Of a DNA stretch of 64,000 nt, positions 16,567-24,996 are shown piece after piece. Numbering within the stretch: position 1 is the stretch's first letter; each line of letters begins with the position of its first letter. A program made the position numbers and the translations under genes. The notes under the pieces were generated by a model, which saw only the letters and a list, made by a program, of their open reading frames with translations, ran no database searches and had not been told where the DNA came from. This DNA comes from Rhodopseudomonas_A palustris_F (lineage in GTDB: Bacteria > Pseudomonadota > Alphaproteobacteria > Rhizobiales > Xanthobacteraceae), in assembly GCF_000013745.1 (NCBI RefSeq), contig NC_007925.1, positions 1,736,001 through 1,800,000 on the forward strand, given 5' to 3'.

Positions 16567-16687
16567 GTCATCCTGGGCGCTCGCGCAGTTGCGCGAGCCG
16601 CGAAGGATGCGGACGCAAGCACACGGGGCCCATCCTTCGAGACGCCCGGCTTCGCCCTTCGGGCGCAGCCGTGCTCCTCAGGATGAC
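16567..16687. repeat. Palindromic repeat family E, copy 1 (GTCATCCTG type)
   Basis: About 120 bp bounded by GTCATCCTG and CAGGATGAC. Internal hairpins include gcgctcgcgcag/tgcgcgagc and a right half that begins CCCATCCTTCGAGACGCCCG. Copies occur at 57845 and 61294. Confidence 0.8.
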
Positions 16688-16698
16688 GTGAGTGGGTT

Positions 16699-16730
16699 GA
16701 AAAACAAAACGCCCCGGCGAACCGGGGCGT
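16699..16730 (-). terminator. Intrinsic terminator of the first branched-chain amino acid transporter operon
   Basis: Read on the minus strand, a 9-bp perfect stem (16709-16717 with 16722-16730) with a four-base loop is followed by TTTTGTTTTT. It lies 26 bases after the end of the substrate-binding protein gene, the last gene of the operon. Confidence 0.88.
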
Positions 16731-16756
16731 CTGAACTCAGTGCGAGACTGCGATAA

Positions 16757-17872
16757 TTACTTCGCGGGGTTGATCTCGGCGTAGTTGCCCTTGGCGTCCC
16801 ACTTGTAGACCACGTAGTCGATCAGCTTGATGTCGCCCTTGGCGTCGAACGACAGCTTGCCGAGCACGGTGTCCCACTCGCCGGCCTTGATGGCGGCCAT
16901 CACCTTCTTCGGGTCGGTGGTGCCGGCCTTCTTGGCGGCTTCCGACCAGATCTGGAACGCCGCGTAGGTGTACAGCGTGTAGCCTTCCGGATCGATGTTC
17001 TTGGCCTTGAACTTCTCGACGATCGCCTTGGCGGTCGGTTTGTTGCGCGGGTCGGGGCCGAAGGTGAACAGCGTGCCCTCGGCGAGCGGCCCGGTGATCG
17101 AGGCGAATTCGCGGTCGTTCATCGCGTCGCCGGCCATCAGCACGGTCTTCAGGCCCTGGTCGCGCATCTGGCGCAGGATCAGCCCGGCTTCCTGGTGATA
17201 GCCGCCGACGAACACCAGGTCGATGTTCTCGCGCTTCAGCCGCGACACGATCGAGTTGAAGTCCTTGTCGCCCTTGTTGTAAGACTCGAACATCGCCTCG
17301 GTGAAGCCGGCTTTGTTCAGCGCCTTCTTGGTCTCGTCGGCCAGACCCTTGCCGTAAGTGGTCTTGTCGTTGAGGATGGCGACGTTCTTGCCCTTGTAGT
17401 TCTTGACGATGTAGTCGGCGGCGACCAGGCCCTGCTGATCGTCGCGGCCGCACACCCGCAGCACGTTCCACAGCTTGCGTTCGGTGAACAACGGGTTGGT
17501 CGAGCCCGGGGTGATCTGCAGCACATTGCCTTCGGCATAGGCTTCCGAGGCCGGGATCGACGACGACGAGCAGAAATGCCCGGCGACGAACGGGATCTTG
17601 CTGCCGGCGATCTTCTCCGCCACCGAGCGCGCCTGCTTCGGATCGCAGCCGTCGTCGCCGACCTGCAGCGCCAGCTTCTTGCCGAGCACGCCGCCGGCGG
17701 CGTTGAGATCGACCACCGCCTGCTCGGCGCCGTTCTGCAACTGCCGGCCGAACGCGGATTCCGAGCCGGTCATCGGGCCCGCCACCGCCACCGTGATGTC
17801 CTGGGCCAGCGCCGTCGTCGACAGCGCCAACGAGGCGCCGAATGCCAGACCGATGAGTTTGAGTGGTTTCAT
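16757..17872 (-). CDS. livK: Branched-chain amino acid ABC transporter, periplasmic binding protein
   Basis: A 371-residue type I periplasmic binding protein. It has a signal peptide (MKPLKLIGLAFGASLALSTT, cleaved near ALAQ) and the family start DITVAVAGPMTGSESAFGRQ. QVGDDGCDPKQARSVAEKI and VAGHFCSSSSIPASEAYAEG are ligand-site stretches of LivJ/LivK proteins, which bind leucine, isoleucine and valine. It is the last gene of a minus-strand set livH-livM-livG-livF-livK. A 126-bp palindrome sits between it and livF, and a terminator follows. The ATG at 17872 is chosen because the signal peptide starts there; the frame extends further without coding character. Confidence 0.92.
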   Translation of the reverse strand: MKPLKLIGLAFGASLALSTTALAQDITVAVAGPMTGSESAFGRQLQNGAEQAVVDLNAAGGVLGKKLALQVGDDGCDPKQARSVAEKIAGSKIPFVAGHFCSSSSIPASEAYAEGNVLQITPGSTNPLFTERKLWNVLRVCGRDDQQGLVAADYIVKNYKGKNVAILNDKTTYGKGLADETKKALNKAGFTEAMFESYNKGDKDFNSIVSRLKRENIDLVFVGGYHQEAGLILRQMRDQGLKTVLMAGDAMNDREFASITGPLAEGTLFTFGPDPRNKPTAKAIVEKFKAKNIDPEGYTLYTYAAFQIWSEAAKKAGTTDPKKVMAAIKAGEWDTVLGKLSFDAKGDIKLIDYVVYKWDAKGNYAEINPAK

Positions 17873-18037
17873 AGAATGATCCTTGCGGTAATCTTTGCGG
17901 GATTGTCGGAACCGCGCCCCGGCGCTCGCCGGGCGCAGTTCACAGCCATTGTCCGCTGAAATTCCAGCCAAGTCATCGGCATTTTTCAGGCAGTTTGTCA
18001 TCCGAATGATGCATCTTGCCGCAGCGATAGATGTTCG

Positions 18038-18163
18038 CGTGTCCCGGACGCGGTGCAGCGCACAGCGCTGCGCCGCGAGCCGGGACCGTTACGACGGCAG
18101 CATCTGGAACGGTCCCGGGTCCGCGGAGCTGCGCAAGGTGGTCTGCCGCGCGCCCGGGACACG
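18038..18163. repeat. Palindromic repeat family A, diverged copy between livF and livK
   Basis: Ends CGTGTCCCGGACGC and GCGCCCGGGACACG with the inner GCGAGCCGGGACCGTTAC arm of family A; the right half is shorter and diverged. It lies inside the transporter operon, upstream of livK, where it could affect message stability or partial termination. Confidence 0.75.
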
Positions 18164-18184
18164 GGAGACGAAATAAGTTGCAGA

Positions 18185-18919
18185 CTACGTGCCGCGGCCG
18201 CCTTCGAGATAGGCGGCGCGGACTTCCGGGCGCTGCAGCAATTCGGCGCCGCTGCCGGACATCGTGATCAGTCCGTTGACCATGACGTAGCCGCGATGCG
18301 CCAGCCGCAGCGCGTGGTTGGCGTTCTGCTCGACGATCAGCACGGTGAGGCCGTCCTGCTTGTTCAGGGTGCGGATCGCCTGGAAGATCTGCCGCGCGAT
18401 CAACGGCGCCAGCCCCAGCGACGGTTCGTCGAGCAGCAACAGCCGCGGCCGGCTCATCAACGCGCGGCCGATCGCCAGCATCTGCTGCTCGCCGCCGGAG
18501 AGCGTGCCGCCGCGCTGGGTCAGGCGTTCCTTGAGCCGCGGGAACAGCGTCAGCACGCGGTCCAGCCCGACGGCGCGGTCGGCCTCGCTGGTTTCGGTGG
18601 CGTCGGCGCCCATCTGCAGATTTTCGGCGACGCTCATCCGCGGAAAGATCCGGCGCCCCTCCGGGGATTGCGCGATGCGCAGCCGGGCGATGTGATGGGT
18701 CGGCACTTCGGTGAGGTCCTGGCCGTCGAACTCGATGCGGCCGGCCTTGGCGCGCGGCTTGCCGAAGATCGTCATCATCAGCGTCGACTTGCCGGCGCCG
18801 TTGGCGCCGATCAGCGCCACGATCTCACCTTGCGCGATGTCGAGGTCGACGCCCTTCAGCGCTTCGATCTTGCCATAGGCGGCGCGCAGGCCGCGGATCG
18901 ACAGCAGGGGGGTGGTCAT
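18185..18919 (-). CDS. livF: Branched-chain amino acid ABC transporter ATPase LivF
   Basis: A 244-residue ABC ATPase that drives transport at the inner membrane with LivG. Walker A is GANGAGKST, the signature is LSGGEQQMLAIGRAL, and Walker B is LLLLDEPSLGLAP, followed by the switch-histidine region (VEQNANHAL). The start MTTPLLSIRGLRAAYGKIEA is typical of LivF; upstream in-frame residues are part of the neighbouring repeat. It is the fourth gene of the operon, separated from livG by about 150 bases that hold a palindromic repeat. Confidence 0.94.
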   Translation of the reverse strand: MTTPLLSIRGLRAAYGKIEALKGVDLDIAQGEIVALIGANGAGKSTLMMTIFGKPRAKAGRIEFDGQDLTEVPTHHIARLRIAQSPEGRRIFPRMSVAENLQMGADATETSEADRAVGLDRVLTLFPRLKERLTQRGGTLSGGEQQMLAIGRALMSRPRLLLLDEPSLGLAPLIARQIFQAIRTLNKQDGLTVLIVEQNANHALRLAHRGYVMVNGLITMSGSGAELLQRPEVRAAYLEGGRGT

Positions 18920-18930
18920 ACGTCTGCCCT

Positions 18931-19057
18931 CGTGCCCCGGACGCAATGCGATACGCAGTATCGCATTGCAGAGCCGGGGCCGTTCCAGCGCACGGCACTC
19001 GTAACGGTCCCGGCTCTGCGGGGCAGCGCTTGCGCGCTGCGCCGCGTCCGGGACACG
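18931..19057. repeat. Palindromic repeat family A, diverged copy between livG and livF
   Basis: About 127 bp with ends CGTGCCCCGGACGC and GCGTCCGGGACACG and inner inverted arms GAGCCGGGGCCGTT / AACGGTCCCGGCTC. It fills nearly the whole gap between livG and livF. Confidence 0.78.
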
Positions 19058-19070
19058 GATCGTTCAACCC

Positions 19071-19907
19071 TCACAGCCCCAACTCCTGCTCGACCGCGGC
19101 GACTTCGTCGTCCTCGACGCCGAGATAGGCGGCAATCACGCGGGCGTCGTCGCGGACGTGCTGCGGCGTGCCGTCGGCGATCTTGACGCCATAGTCCAGC
19201 ACCACGACGTGATCGGAAATTTCCATCACCACGCTCATGTCGTGCTCGATCAGCAGGATCGAGGTTTTGCCCTCGGCCCGGATTGACATCAACAATTCGC
19301 TCAAGCTCGCGCTCTCGCGGGCGTTGAGGCCGGCGGCGGGCTCGTCGAGGCAGAGCAGCGCCGGCACGGTGCACATCGCCCGCGCGATCTCCAGCCGGCG
19401 TTGGTCGCCATAGGGCAGGTTGCCGGCGGCCTCGTCGGCGCGCTCGAGCAGTCCGATGCGCTTCAGCCAGAACCGCGCGAACTCGATCGCATCGGCTTCG
19501 GCGCTGCGCCAAGACGGCGCGCCGATCAGCCCGAGAAAGGTCACCCCGGAGGCGCGCATCAAGACGTTGTGTTGCGCCACCATCAGGTTTTCCAGCGCGG
19601 TCATGCCGGGAAACAGCCGGATGTTCTGGAAGGTGCGCGCCACCTTGGCGATCTTGGAAATGCGAAAATCGTTCAGGCGCTGCAGCTGGAAGCTGTTGCC
19701 GTCGGCGTGGGTCAGCCGGATGGTGCCACCGGTCGGCTTGTAGAAGCCGGTGATGCAGTTGAACACCGTGGTCTTGCCGGCGCCGTTGGGGCCGATCAGC
19801 GCGGTGATTTCGCCGTGCCGAGCTACGAACGACAGGCCGTTGACCGCGACGATGCCGCCGAACCGCATCGCCAGACTGTCGACCGCGAGGATGGGATCGC
19901 CGCTCAT
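19071..19907 (-). CDS. livG: Branched-chain amino acid ABC transporter ATPase LivG
   Basis: A 278-residue ABC ATPase, partner of LivF. Walker A GPNGAGKTT, the Q-loop region FQNIRLFPGMTALENLMVAQ, signature LPYGDQRRLEIARAM and Walker B LLCLDEPAAGLNARE are intact. It begins MSGDPILAVDSLAMRFGGIV, and its start overlaps the livM stop by four bases (ATGA), so the two are translationally coupled. A C-terminal extension after about residue 250 (YLGVEDDEVAAVEQELGL) is typical of LivG in this group. Confidence 0.94.
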   Translation of the reverse strand: MSGDPILAVDSLAMRFGGIVAVNGLSFVARHGEITALIGPNGAGKTTVFNCITGFYKPTGGTIRLTHADGNSFQLQRLNDFRISKIAKVARTFQNIRLFPGMTALENLMVAQHNVLMRASGVTFLGLIGAPSWRSAEADAIEFARFWLKRIGLLERADEAAGNLPYGDQRRLEIARAMCTVPALLCLDEPAAGLNARESASLSELLMSIRAEGKTSILLIEHDMSVVMEISDHVVVLDYGVKIADGTPQHVRDDARVIAAYLGVEDDEVAAVEQELGL

Positions 19908-21256
19908 CGGCCTTCCTTGACGAGATCGGAGGAGATCGCCCGGTTGTGTTCCAGAAACACCGTGGGGGCGCGATGGCCGATCAGGCCGCGCGGCCGCCAG
20001 ATCATCAACAGCACCATCGCCAGGCCGAACACCAGCATGCGGTACTGATCGAGCCCGCGGAACAGCTCGAAGCCGCCGATCATCGCCACCGCAGCCAAGG
20101 CGACGCCGAGCTGCGAACCCATGCCGCCCAACACCACGATCGCCAGCACCAGCGCGGATTCCTGGAAGGTGAAGGATTCCGGCGAGATGAAGCCCTGCCT
20201 TGTGGCGAAGAAGGCCCCCGCGAAACCACCGAACATCGCGCCGGTGGCGAACGCGGTGAGCTTGGTGGTGGTGGTGTTGATGCCGAGCGCGCGGCAGGCG
20301 ACCTCGTCCTCGCGCAAGGCTTCCCAGGCGCGGCCGATCGGCAGCCGGCGCAGCCGGATCGTCACCCAGTTGGTCAACAGCGCCAGCGCCAGGATCAGGT
20401 AGAACAGAAACACGATGCGGTGGGTCGGCGAGAATTCGATGCCGAGCCGGGCGGCGAGGCCGTCCTCAGCCGGCGTCAGCGGAATGCCGAACAGCGTCGG
20501 GCGCGGAATGCCCGAAATGCCGTTGGGGCCGCCGGTCAGGCTCTGCCAGTTGATGATGACGAGGCGGATGATTTCGCCGAACGCCAGGGTGACGATGGCG
20601 AGGTAGTCGCCGCGCAGCCGCAGCACCGGGAAGCCCAGCATCATGCCCCAGAACGCCGCGAGGATGCCGGCGAGCGGCAGGCAGACCCAGAACGACAAGT
20701 CAAAATTGGTCGCCAGCAGCGCGTAGGAATAGGCGCCGACGGCGTAGAACGCCACGTAGCCGAGGTCCAACAGCCCGGCGAGGCCGACCACCACGTTGAG
20801 CCCCCAACCCAGCATCACATAGGTCAAGACCAGAATGCCGAGATCGAGGATGTAGCGCTGGTCGTAGAAGATCACCGGCATCAGGAAAGTGAAGCCGAGC
20901 AACAGCGGCGGCAGCACCCGGCCGGCCAGCGACAGCGCGCTCTGCACCGTCGGGCCGACGCTGTGCACGGTGCCGACCGGGCCCCACCACCAGCGCAGCA
21001 ATTCGACGACGATACTGCCCGCGAACACCGCGCCGACCATCGCGGCGAGGTCGCCGAACCGCGTCCAGTAGATCAACTGGCCGCTCGGGCCGGCCTCGGT
21101 GCGCACGCCGATCATCAACGAAAACAAAAACAGCGCCACCAGGGCGCTGATCAGGGACTTCTTGAAAATGAACGCGACGTCGAGGCCGCGCTTCCTGGCG
21201 GCGGTCGGGGCGGCGGCGGGGGCCGGAGCAAGGGTTACCACGCGTGTGCCCGTCAA
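19904..21256 (-). CDS. livM: Branched-chain amino acid ABC transporter permease LivM
   Basis: A 450-residue inner-membrane permease. After a proline/alanine-rich N-terminus (up to about residue 22) there are roughly ten hydrophobic segments. The central permease core is MLGWGLNVVVGLAGLLDLGY, and the cytoplasmic loop GRAWEALREDEVACRALGIN contacts the ATPases. It overlaps livH by four bases at its start and livG by four bases at its end, a tightly coupled order. Its length, with an extra N-terminal membrane region before the core, is usual for LivM of alphaproteobacteria. Confidence 0.93.
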   Translation of the reverse strand: MTGTRVVTLAPAPAAAPTAARKRGLDVAFIFKKSLISALVALFLFSLMIGVRTEAGPSGQLIYWTRFGDLAAMVGAVFAGSIVVELLRWWWGPVGTVHSVGPTVQSALSLAGRVLPPLLLGFTFLMPVIFYDQRYILDLGILVLTYVMLGWGLNVVVGLAGLLDLGYVAFYAVGAYSYALLATNFDLSFWVCLPLAGILAAFWGMMLGFPVLRLRGDYLAIVTLAFGEIIRLVIINWQSLTGGPNGISGIPRPTLFGIPLTPAEDGLAARLGIEFSPTHRIVFLFYLILALALLTNWVTIRLRRLPIGRAWEALREDEVACRALGINTTTTKLTAFATGAMFGGFAGAFFATRQGFISPESFTFQESALVLAIVVLGGMGSQLGVALAAVAMIGGFELFRGLDQYRMLVFGLAMVLLMIWRPRGLIGHRAPTVFLEHNRAISSDLVKEGR

Positions 21257-22167
21257 ACTTTTTCAACTTCCGGACGGCCCAATAGGCCGGTCGGAAGGAA
21301 GATCAAGACGATGATCAGAATCGAGAACGCCGCGACGTCCTTGTATTCGACCGAGAAATAGGCCGACCACAGCGTCTCGATCAGCCCGATCAAGAGGCCG
21401 CCGAGCATGGCGCCGGGCAACGAGCCGATGCCGCCCAACACCGCCGCGGTGAACGCCTTGATGCCGGCGACGAAGCCCATGAAGAAGTCGACCAGACCAT
21501 AATACAACAGGTACATCATGCCGGCGACCGCGGCCAGCGCCGCGCCGATCACGAAAGTCATCGAGATGGTGCGGTCGACGTCGACGCCGAGCAACGCCGC
21601 CATAGTCTGATCCTGCTCGCAGGCGCGCATGTCGCGGCCGAGCCGGGTTTTGGCCACCAGCCAGGTGAAGATCGCCAGCAGCACCACCGTGGTGATCACC
21701 ACGATGATCTGGATGTTCGACAGCCGCACCACGAAGCCGTCGGCTTCATACAGCGTGTAGCCGCCGGTGATGATCGGCGGCACCGGCTTGACCCGGGCGC
21801 CCTGCGCCACCTGGGAATAATTCATCAACACGAACGACATGCCGATCGCCGACAGCATCGGGGCAAGGCGGAACGAATGCCGCAGCGGCCGGTAGGCGAT
21901 CCGCTCCACGGTCCAACCATACAGGGCCGTGATCGCCATCGACACCAGCAGCACGATCAGCAGGATCACCGGCACGAAGGTGAGGCCGAGCGAGACCAGG
22001 ATCAAAAACGAGATCAGCGCGATGAAGCCGCCGATCATGAAGATGTCGCCATGGGCAAAGTTGATCATGCCGACGATGCCGTAAACCATCGTGTAACCGA
22101 TGGCGATCAGGCCATAGATCGAGCCGAGCACGATACCGTTGATCAGTTGTTGGGCGAAATAATCCAT
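21253..22167 (-). CDS. livH: Branched-chain amino acid ABC transporter permease LivH
   Basis: First gene of the operon, a 304-residue inner-membrane permease. The start MDYFAQQLINGIVLGSIYGL is the canonical LivH N-terminus, and GIVGMINFAHGDIFMIGGF is the family hallmark. The ATPase-contact loop is MRACEQDQTMAALLGVDVDR. The longer open frame reaching 22326 is rejected because homology starts at 22167. A 570-base gap upstream, before the divergent membrane protein gene, should hold the operon promoter. Confidence 0.94.
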   Translation of the reverse strand: MDYFAQQLINGIVLGSIYGLIAIGYTMVYGIVGMINFAHGDIFMIGGFIALISFLILVSLGLTFVPVILLIVLLVSMAITALYGWTVERIAYRPLRHSFRLAPMLSAIGMSFVLMNYSQVAQGARVKPVPPIITGGYTLYEADGFVVRLSNIQIIVVITTVVLLAIFTWLVAKTRLGRDMRACEQDQTMAALLGVDVDRTISMTFVIGAALAAVAGMMYLLYYGLVDFFMGFVAGIKAFTAAVLGGIGSLPGAMLGGLLIGLIETLWSAYFSVEYKDVAAFSILIIVLIFLPTGLLGRPEVEKV

Positions 22168-22737
22168 GTGCTGCCGTGTTCGAGACTGAACAAACTCATA
22201 TTCCGATGCCAACCGGCCATGCAAGACCAGTGCCCATTTTGCGGCTGGGGGCCGACGCGACGGTGGCCCCGGCAGCCGGACGTCGCAGGACGGTAATTTT
22301 CTAACAGTGGGAATCGGTTGCGGCAACAGATCCGGCGGCGAATTAAGGTGGACGGCGCGGAAGGGTTCCGCAGCCTGTTTCGCACGCAGCCGTGATGTTG
22401 TCCTCGCGATCTTCCGCGCAACAATTTTGCGGTATGCCGGTCGGCTTTGTTTGCTACCAATTGGGCGGCGTTGGAATGTCGAGCCAGAACCGACCGCGTC
22501 AGGTCGGCAGAATCATCCCCCAGTCAGAAGCCCGACCGGCACGGACCGTCGAACCGGGAAGTCCCGTCGCACGGCTGGATTTCTGTGTGAGGCGAGAGGT
22601 GTCGGGGTGCCCCGAGCCCTGCCGTTAAGGTTAACAAAGCCTTTCGATTGCCAATCACGGTTAACGGATGGTTACTTTCAGCGACCGTGACGCCCTCGGG
22701 CTGTCATGGACATTGGCTGGAACTGGACGTGGCGGAC
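22168..22737. other. Intergenic region between divergent livH and a membrane protein gene
   Basis: No credible gene is visible. The region should contain promoters for both directions, but I see no convincing -35/-10 pair or operator. It is somewhat less GC-rich near 22630-22680 (ttaaggttaacaaagcc, gattgccaatcacggttaac), a plausible place for plus-strand control signals. Confidence 0.5.
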
Positions 22738-23271
22738 ATGATGGCGACGAACTGGCGGATCAGTACCTTCAACGGCGCGTTGCTGGCGGCGTATTTCGTG
22801 CCGGCTTGGACCGTGGCCGCGTTCAGGATCATGATTTCCCCGGTCTATGGTTTCTACGATCGGCCCAACGTCTCGATCGCGCTGTTCATCAGCGACTATC
22901 TGCAACTCGCCGCGACGTCGACGGTGCGCGCCGCTTGGCTGCTGGCGCTCGGCAAGCTGACGGTGGTGGCGTTCTTCGCCGTGTTCGTGGTGCTGACCAC
23001 CCGCGCCACCATCCGCAAGAGCGGCGGCTGCGACGAGGCGCTGGCGTTCGCGCTGGGGATCGGCAGCCTGATCAGCTTCGCCAGCATGCTGATGGCCGCC
23101 AAAGTCGGCGAGGCGGCGGCGCTGCGACTGCACGCCACCGAGCTGTTGCTGTTGCTCGGCACCGCGATTCTGATGGCGGTGGAGCCGCCGCTGCTGCGCA
23201 AAGCCAAGGACATGCCGTCCGCCGCGCCGGCCGAGCCGGCGTTCATCGCGCCGCAGTCGAAAGCCGCGTAA
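22738..23271 (+). CDS. Unknown four-helix membrane protein
   Basis: About 177 residues, starting MMATNWRISTFNGALLAAYF. Four hydrophobic segments are visible: near the start, at about 70-92 (LALGKLTVVAFFAVFVVLTT), 105-125 (ALGIGSLISFASMLMAAKVG) and 132-150 (LLLLLGTAILMAVEPPLL). A charged, alanine/proline-rich tail follows. No family is recognised. Start choice is uncertain because no clear ribosome binding site precedes either of the two adjacent ATGs, and the frame continues to 22648. It is divergent from the transporter operon and convergent with the ATP-grasp operon. Confidence 0.6.
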   Translation: MMATNWRISTFNGALLAAYFVPAWTVAAFRIMISPVYGFYDRPNVSIALFISDYLQLAATSTVRAAWLLALGKLTVVAFFAVFVVLTTRATIRKSGGCDEALAFALGIGSLISFASMLMAAKVGEAAALRLHATELLLLLGTAILMAVEPPLLRKAKDMPSAAPAEPAFIAPQSKAA

Positions 23272-23419
23272 GGCGCGTCGGACTGCATGCATTCGTTCGC
23301 GACGGTGCCGCCGATCTCGGTACCCCGCCGACCATCACCGCAGTCGCTCGTGAAGCCTTCCGATTGCAGCGCCGACTCCAGCACAGCCGCGGCGGGCGGC
23401 CCGATAACGTTGTTGTTCA

Positions 23420-24655
23420 TCACGCTTCGACAATTTGAAGCATCTGATATTCCGGCTGCATGTCAGCCAAGGAATGAAACGCGGGTATCGTCTCGACCGC
23501 GCTCTCATAGTTCATCTCAACGCCAGCGTCGCTCAGCGCGAGGGTCGCATCTGCGGCGAGGTGAGTCATCGCCGCTATCTCGTCCGTCGACAATATGGCG
23601 TGTGGAGAGGACGAGCTATCCGTCAAAGCGTCGACCGAGGAGCATAGCGTCATCCTCGGTCCAGTGGTGGTGAGCCAGGCCAACGGCGACTCGGACGCCG
23701 CTCCTGTACTGGGCGCTGCAGCGCGCCTGGCAAATCCGGACACCACACGCCCGGCAACAACATACAACCGAACATCGAAGTGGAAATTCCGCTCATGAAC
23801 CCTGGCCACGGCAGGGGCAATCCATGGCTGGCAGATGAGGTCTTTGCGTTCATGTTGATGCGTCGCGAGGTGCTGCAACGCCAGACCTGCGTCCATGCGC
23901 GTGACTCCGACACTGGCAGAGCCCCATTTCGGCTTCACGATGACCAGTATCCCCCGGCAAGCACAGTCATCGAGGAAGCCCAGTGTGCGCTCACTCGGTT
24001 CGAATGGAAACGTCGGGATTGACGCAACGTCGCCCAGCCGAGCGACAATCTCTCTGTGGGTTGCCAGCTTGTCTCCACATAGCGCGCGCTGCCGCAGGTC
24101 ATTCAAGCAAAAGCAATCGACCCTTTGTCTCGGGAAACCGGAATGTCTGCGAAATAACGATCGAACAATTTCCCCGTCCAGATAAAGCTCACGATGCTGT
24201 ATCCGAAGATGCGCGGCGTCACAGATGCGGGCTTCACGGCCCCTTGCGATGATCGCGCGGGAAAGCTCGTTGAAATCCGAGATCGTGAGATCAACCCGAT
24301 TGTCATCGAATTTCAGCGCTTCCCGAAGCCGAATCTGCGACGGCGATCGGTGGCCGCGAGCGAGTTCGAAGCACTCGGGTAACAGCAGCGCGACGGCTCC
24401 GCCGCCGTCGTGACGCTCCAACTGTTCAGCCAGCAATTGAAAAGGATCTTGTCGGAAGCATTCCAACGCCGCATCCGATGAACAGAGCCGGCGGCTCTGC
24501 GCCAGAGCCACCGGGTGGTCGTTGATCTCGATGACCTTCCATTGTCTGTCGCCGGTCAGCAGCAGATCGACCCCTGCGTAGGCCAATGTCGGGCTTCCAG
24601 GCCGACCGCCGGGATCGCGTCGCGCCCGGCTAAGAGCCCTGTCATCGTCCTTCAC
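23420..24655 (-). CDS. ATP-grasp-like ligase, apparently circularly permuted
   Basis: About 411 residues. Near the N-terminus, AYAGVDLLLTGDRQWKVIEI followed by NDHP resembles the ATP-grasp strand that normally lies at the C-terminus and holds the metal-binding Glu/Asn. Much later, GDKLATHREIVARLGD and ILVIVKPKWGSASVGVTRMD look like the nucleotide-binding lysine and glycine-rich loop that normally come first. This order suggests a circularly permuted ATP-grasp fold, used to form amide or ester bonds by acyl-phosphate chemistry. It is the last gene of an operon with a small protein, a radical SAM enzyme and a QueG-like protein. The GTG at 24655 is preceded by GGAG; a GTG at 24682 lies inside a hairpin. 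The exact reaction is unknown. Confidence 0.6.
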   Translation of the reverse strand: MKDDDRALSRARRDPGGRPGSPTLAYAGVDLLLTGDRQWKVIEINDHPVALAQSRRLCSSDAALECFRQDPFQLLAEQLERHDGGGAVALLLPECFELARGHRSPSQIRLREALKFDDNRVDLTISDFNELSRAIIARGREARICDAAHLRIQHRELYLDGEIVRSLFRRHSGFPRQRVDCFCLNDLRQRALCGDKLATHREIVARLGDVASIPTFPFEPSERTLGFLDDCACRGILVIVKPKWGSASVGVTRMDAGLALQHLATHQHERKDLICQPWIAPAVARVHERNFHFDVRLYVVAGRVVSGFARRAAAPSTGAASESPLAWLTTTGPRMTLCSSVDALTDSSSSPHAILSTDEIAAMTHLAADATLALSDAGVEMNYESAVETIPAFHSLADMQPEYQMLQIVEA

Positions 24656-24681
24656 TGACGGTGTCTCCGGTTGATGCAGCA

Positions 24682-24709
24682 CCGGCCCCGCGTCGACGGG
24701 TGGGGCCGG
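24682..24709 (-). other. Hairpin between small-protein gene and ATP-grasp gene
   Basis: An 8-bp perfect GC stem (24682-24689 with 24702-24709) with a 12-base loop lies in the 67-base gap between the 84-residue ORF and the ligase. There is no T-run, so it is not a full terminator. It could stabilise the upstream message or reduce expression of the ligase relative to the small protein. Confidence 0.5.
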
Positions 24710-24722
24710 CTACATCAAGCTT

Positions 24723-24977
24723 CTATTCAAATCGTCTTTCCTTGACGATCGCGTTCCAGTTATCGCGCAGATCGCCAATATGCGGGGCAAGAGTAGAGAT
24801 GCTAGTATTGTGAATAATATCGACAACTGCCATTACTTCGCCGTGTGACAGGTCGATGCCGCTCTGCAGCAGCGTCTTGAACGCGTCGCGTGACAAGTCG
24901 TTCATAAACCGTTCGTCCTTGCGGGCGATGTCCAGTACAAATCCAACCTTCATCATCGCAGCTTTGACCGGTGCCAT
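24723..24977 (-). CDS. Small 84-residue protein, possible RiPP precursor or leader-like partner
   Basis: Begins MAPVKAAMMKVGFVLDIARK and ends IVKERRFE. The ATG is preceded by AGGAGG at ideal spacing, the strongest ribosome binding site in this operon. The middle, FMNDLSRDAFKTLLQSGIDL followed by SHGEVMAVVDII, has the feel of Nif11- or Franean-type leader peptides: a helix, then a glycine, then an acidic-hydrophobic helix. No glycine-glycine cleavage motif and no cysteine is present. The last 30 residues contain Asn, Thr, Ser, Asp and Glu that a modifying enzyme could target. It lies between the radical SAM gene (19-base gap) and the ATP-grasp gene. It could be a substrate, a carrier or simply a small accessory protein. 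Confidence 0.6.
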   Translation of the reverse strand: MAPVKAAMMKVGFVLDIARKDERFMNDLSRDAFKTLLQSGIDLSHGEVMAVVDIIHNTSISTLAPHIGDLRDNWNAIVKERRFE

Positions 24978-24996
24978 TGGTGTCCTCCTCTTGGCG

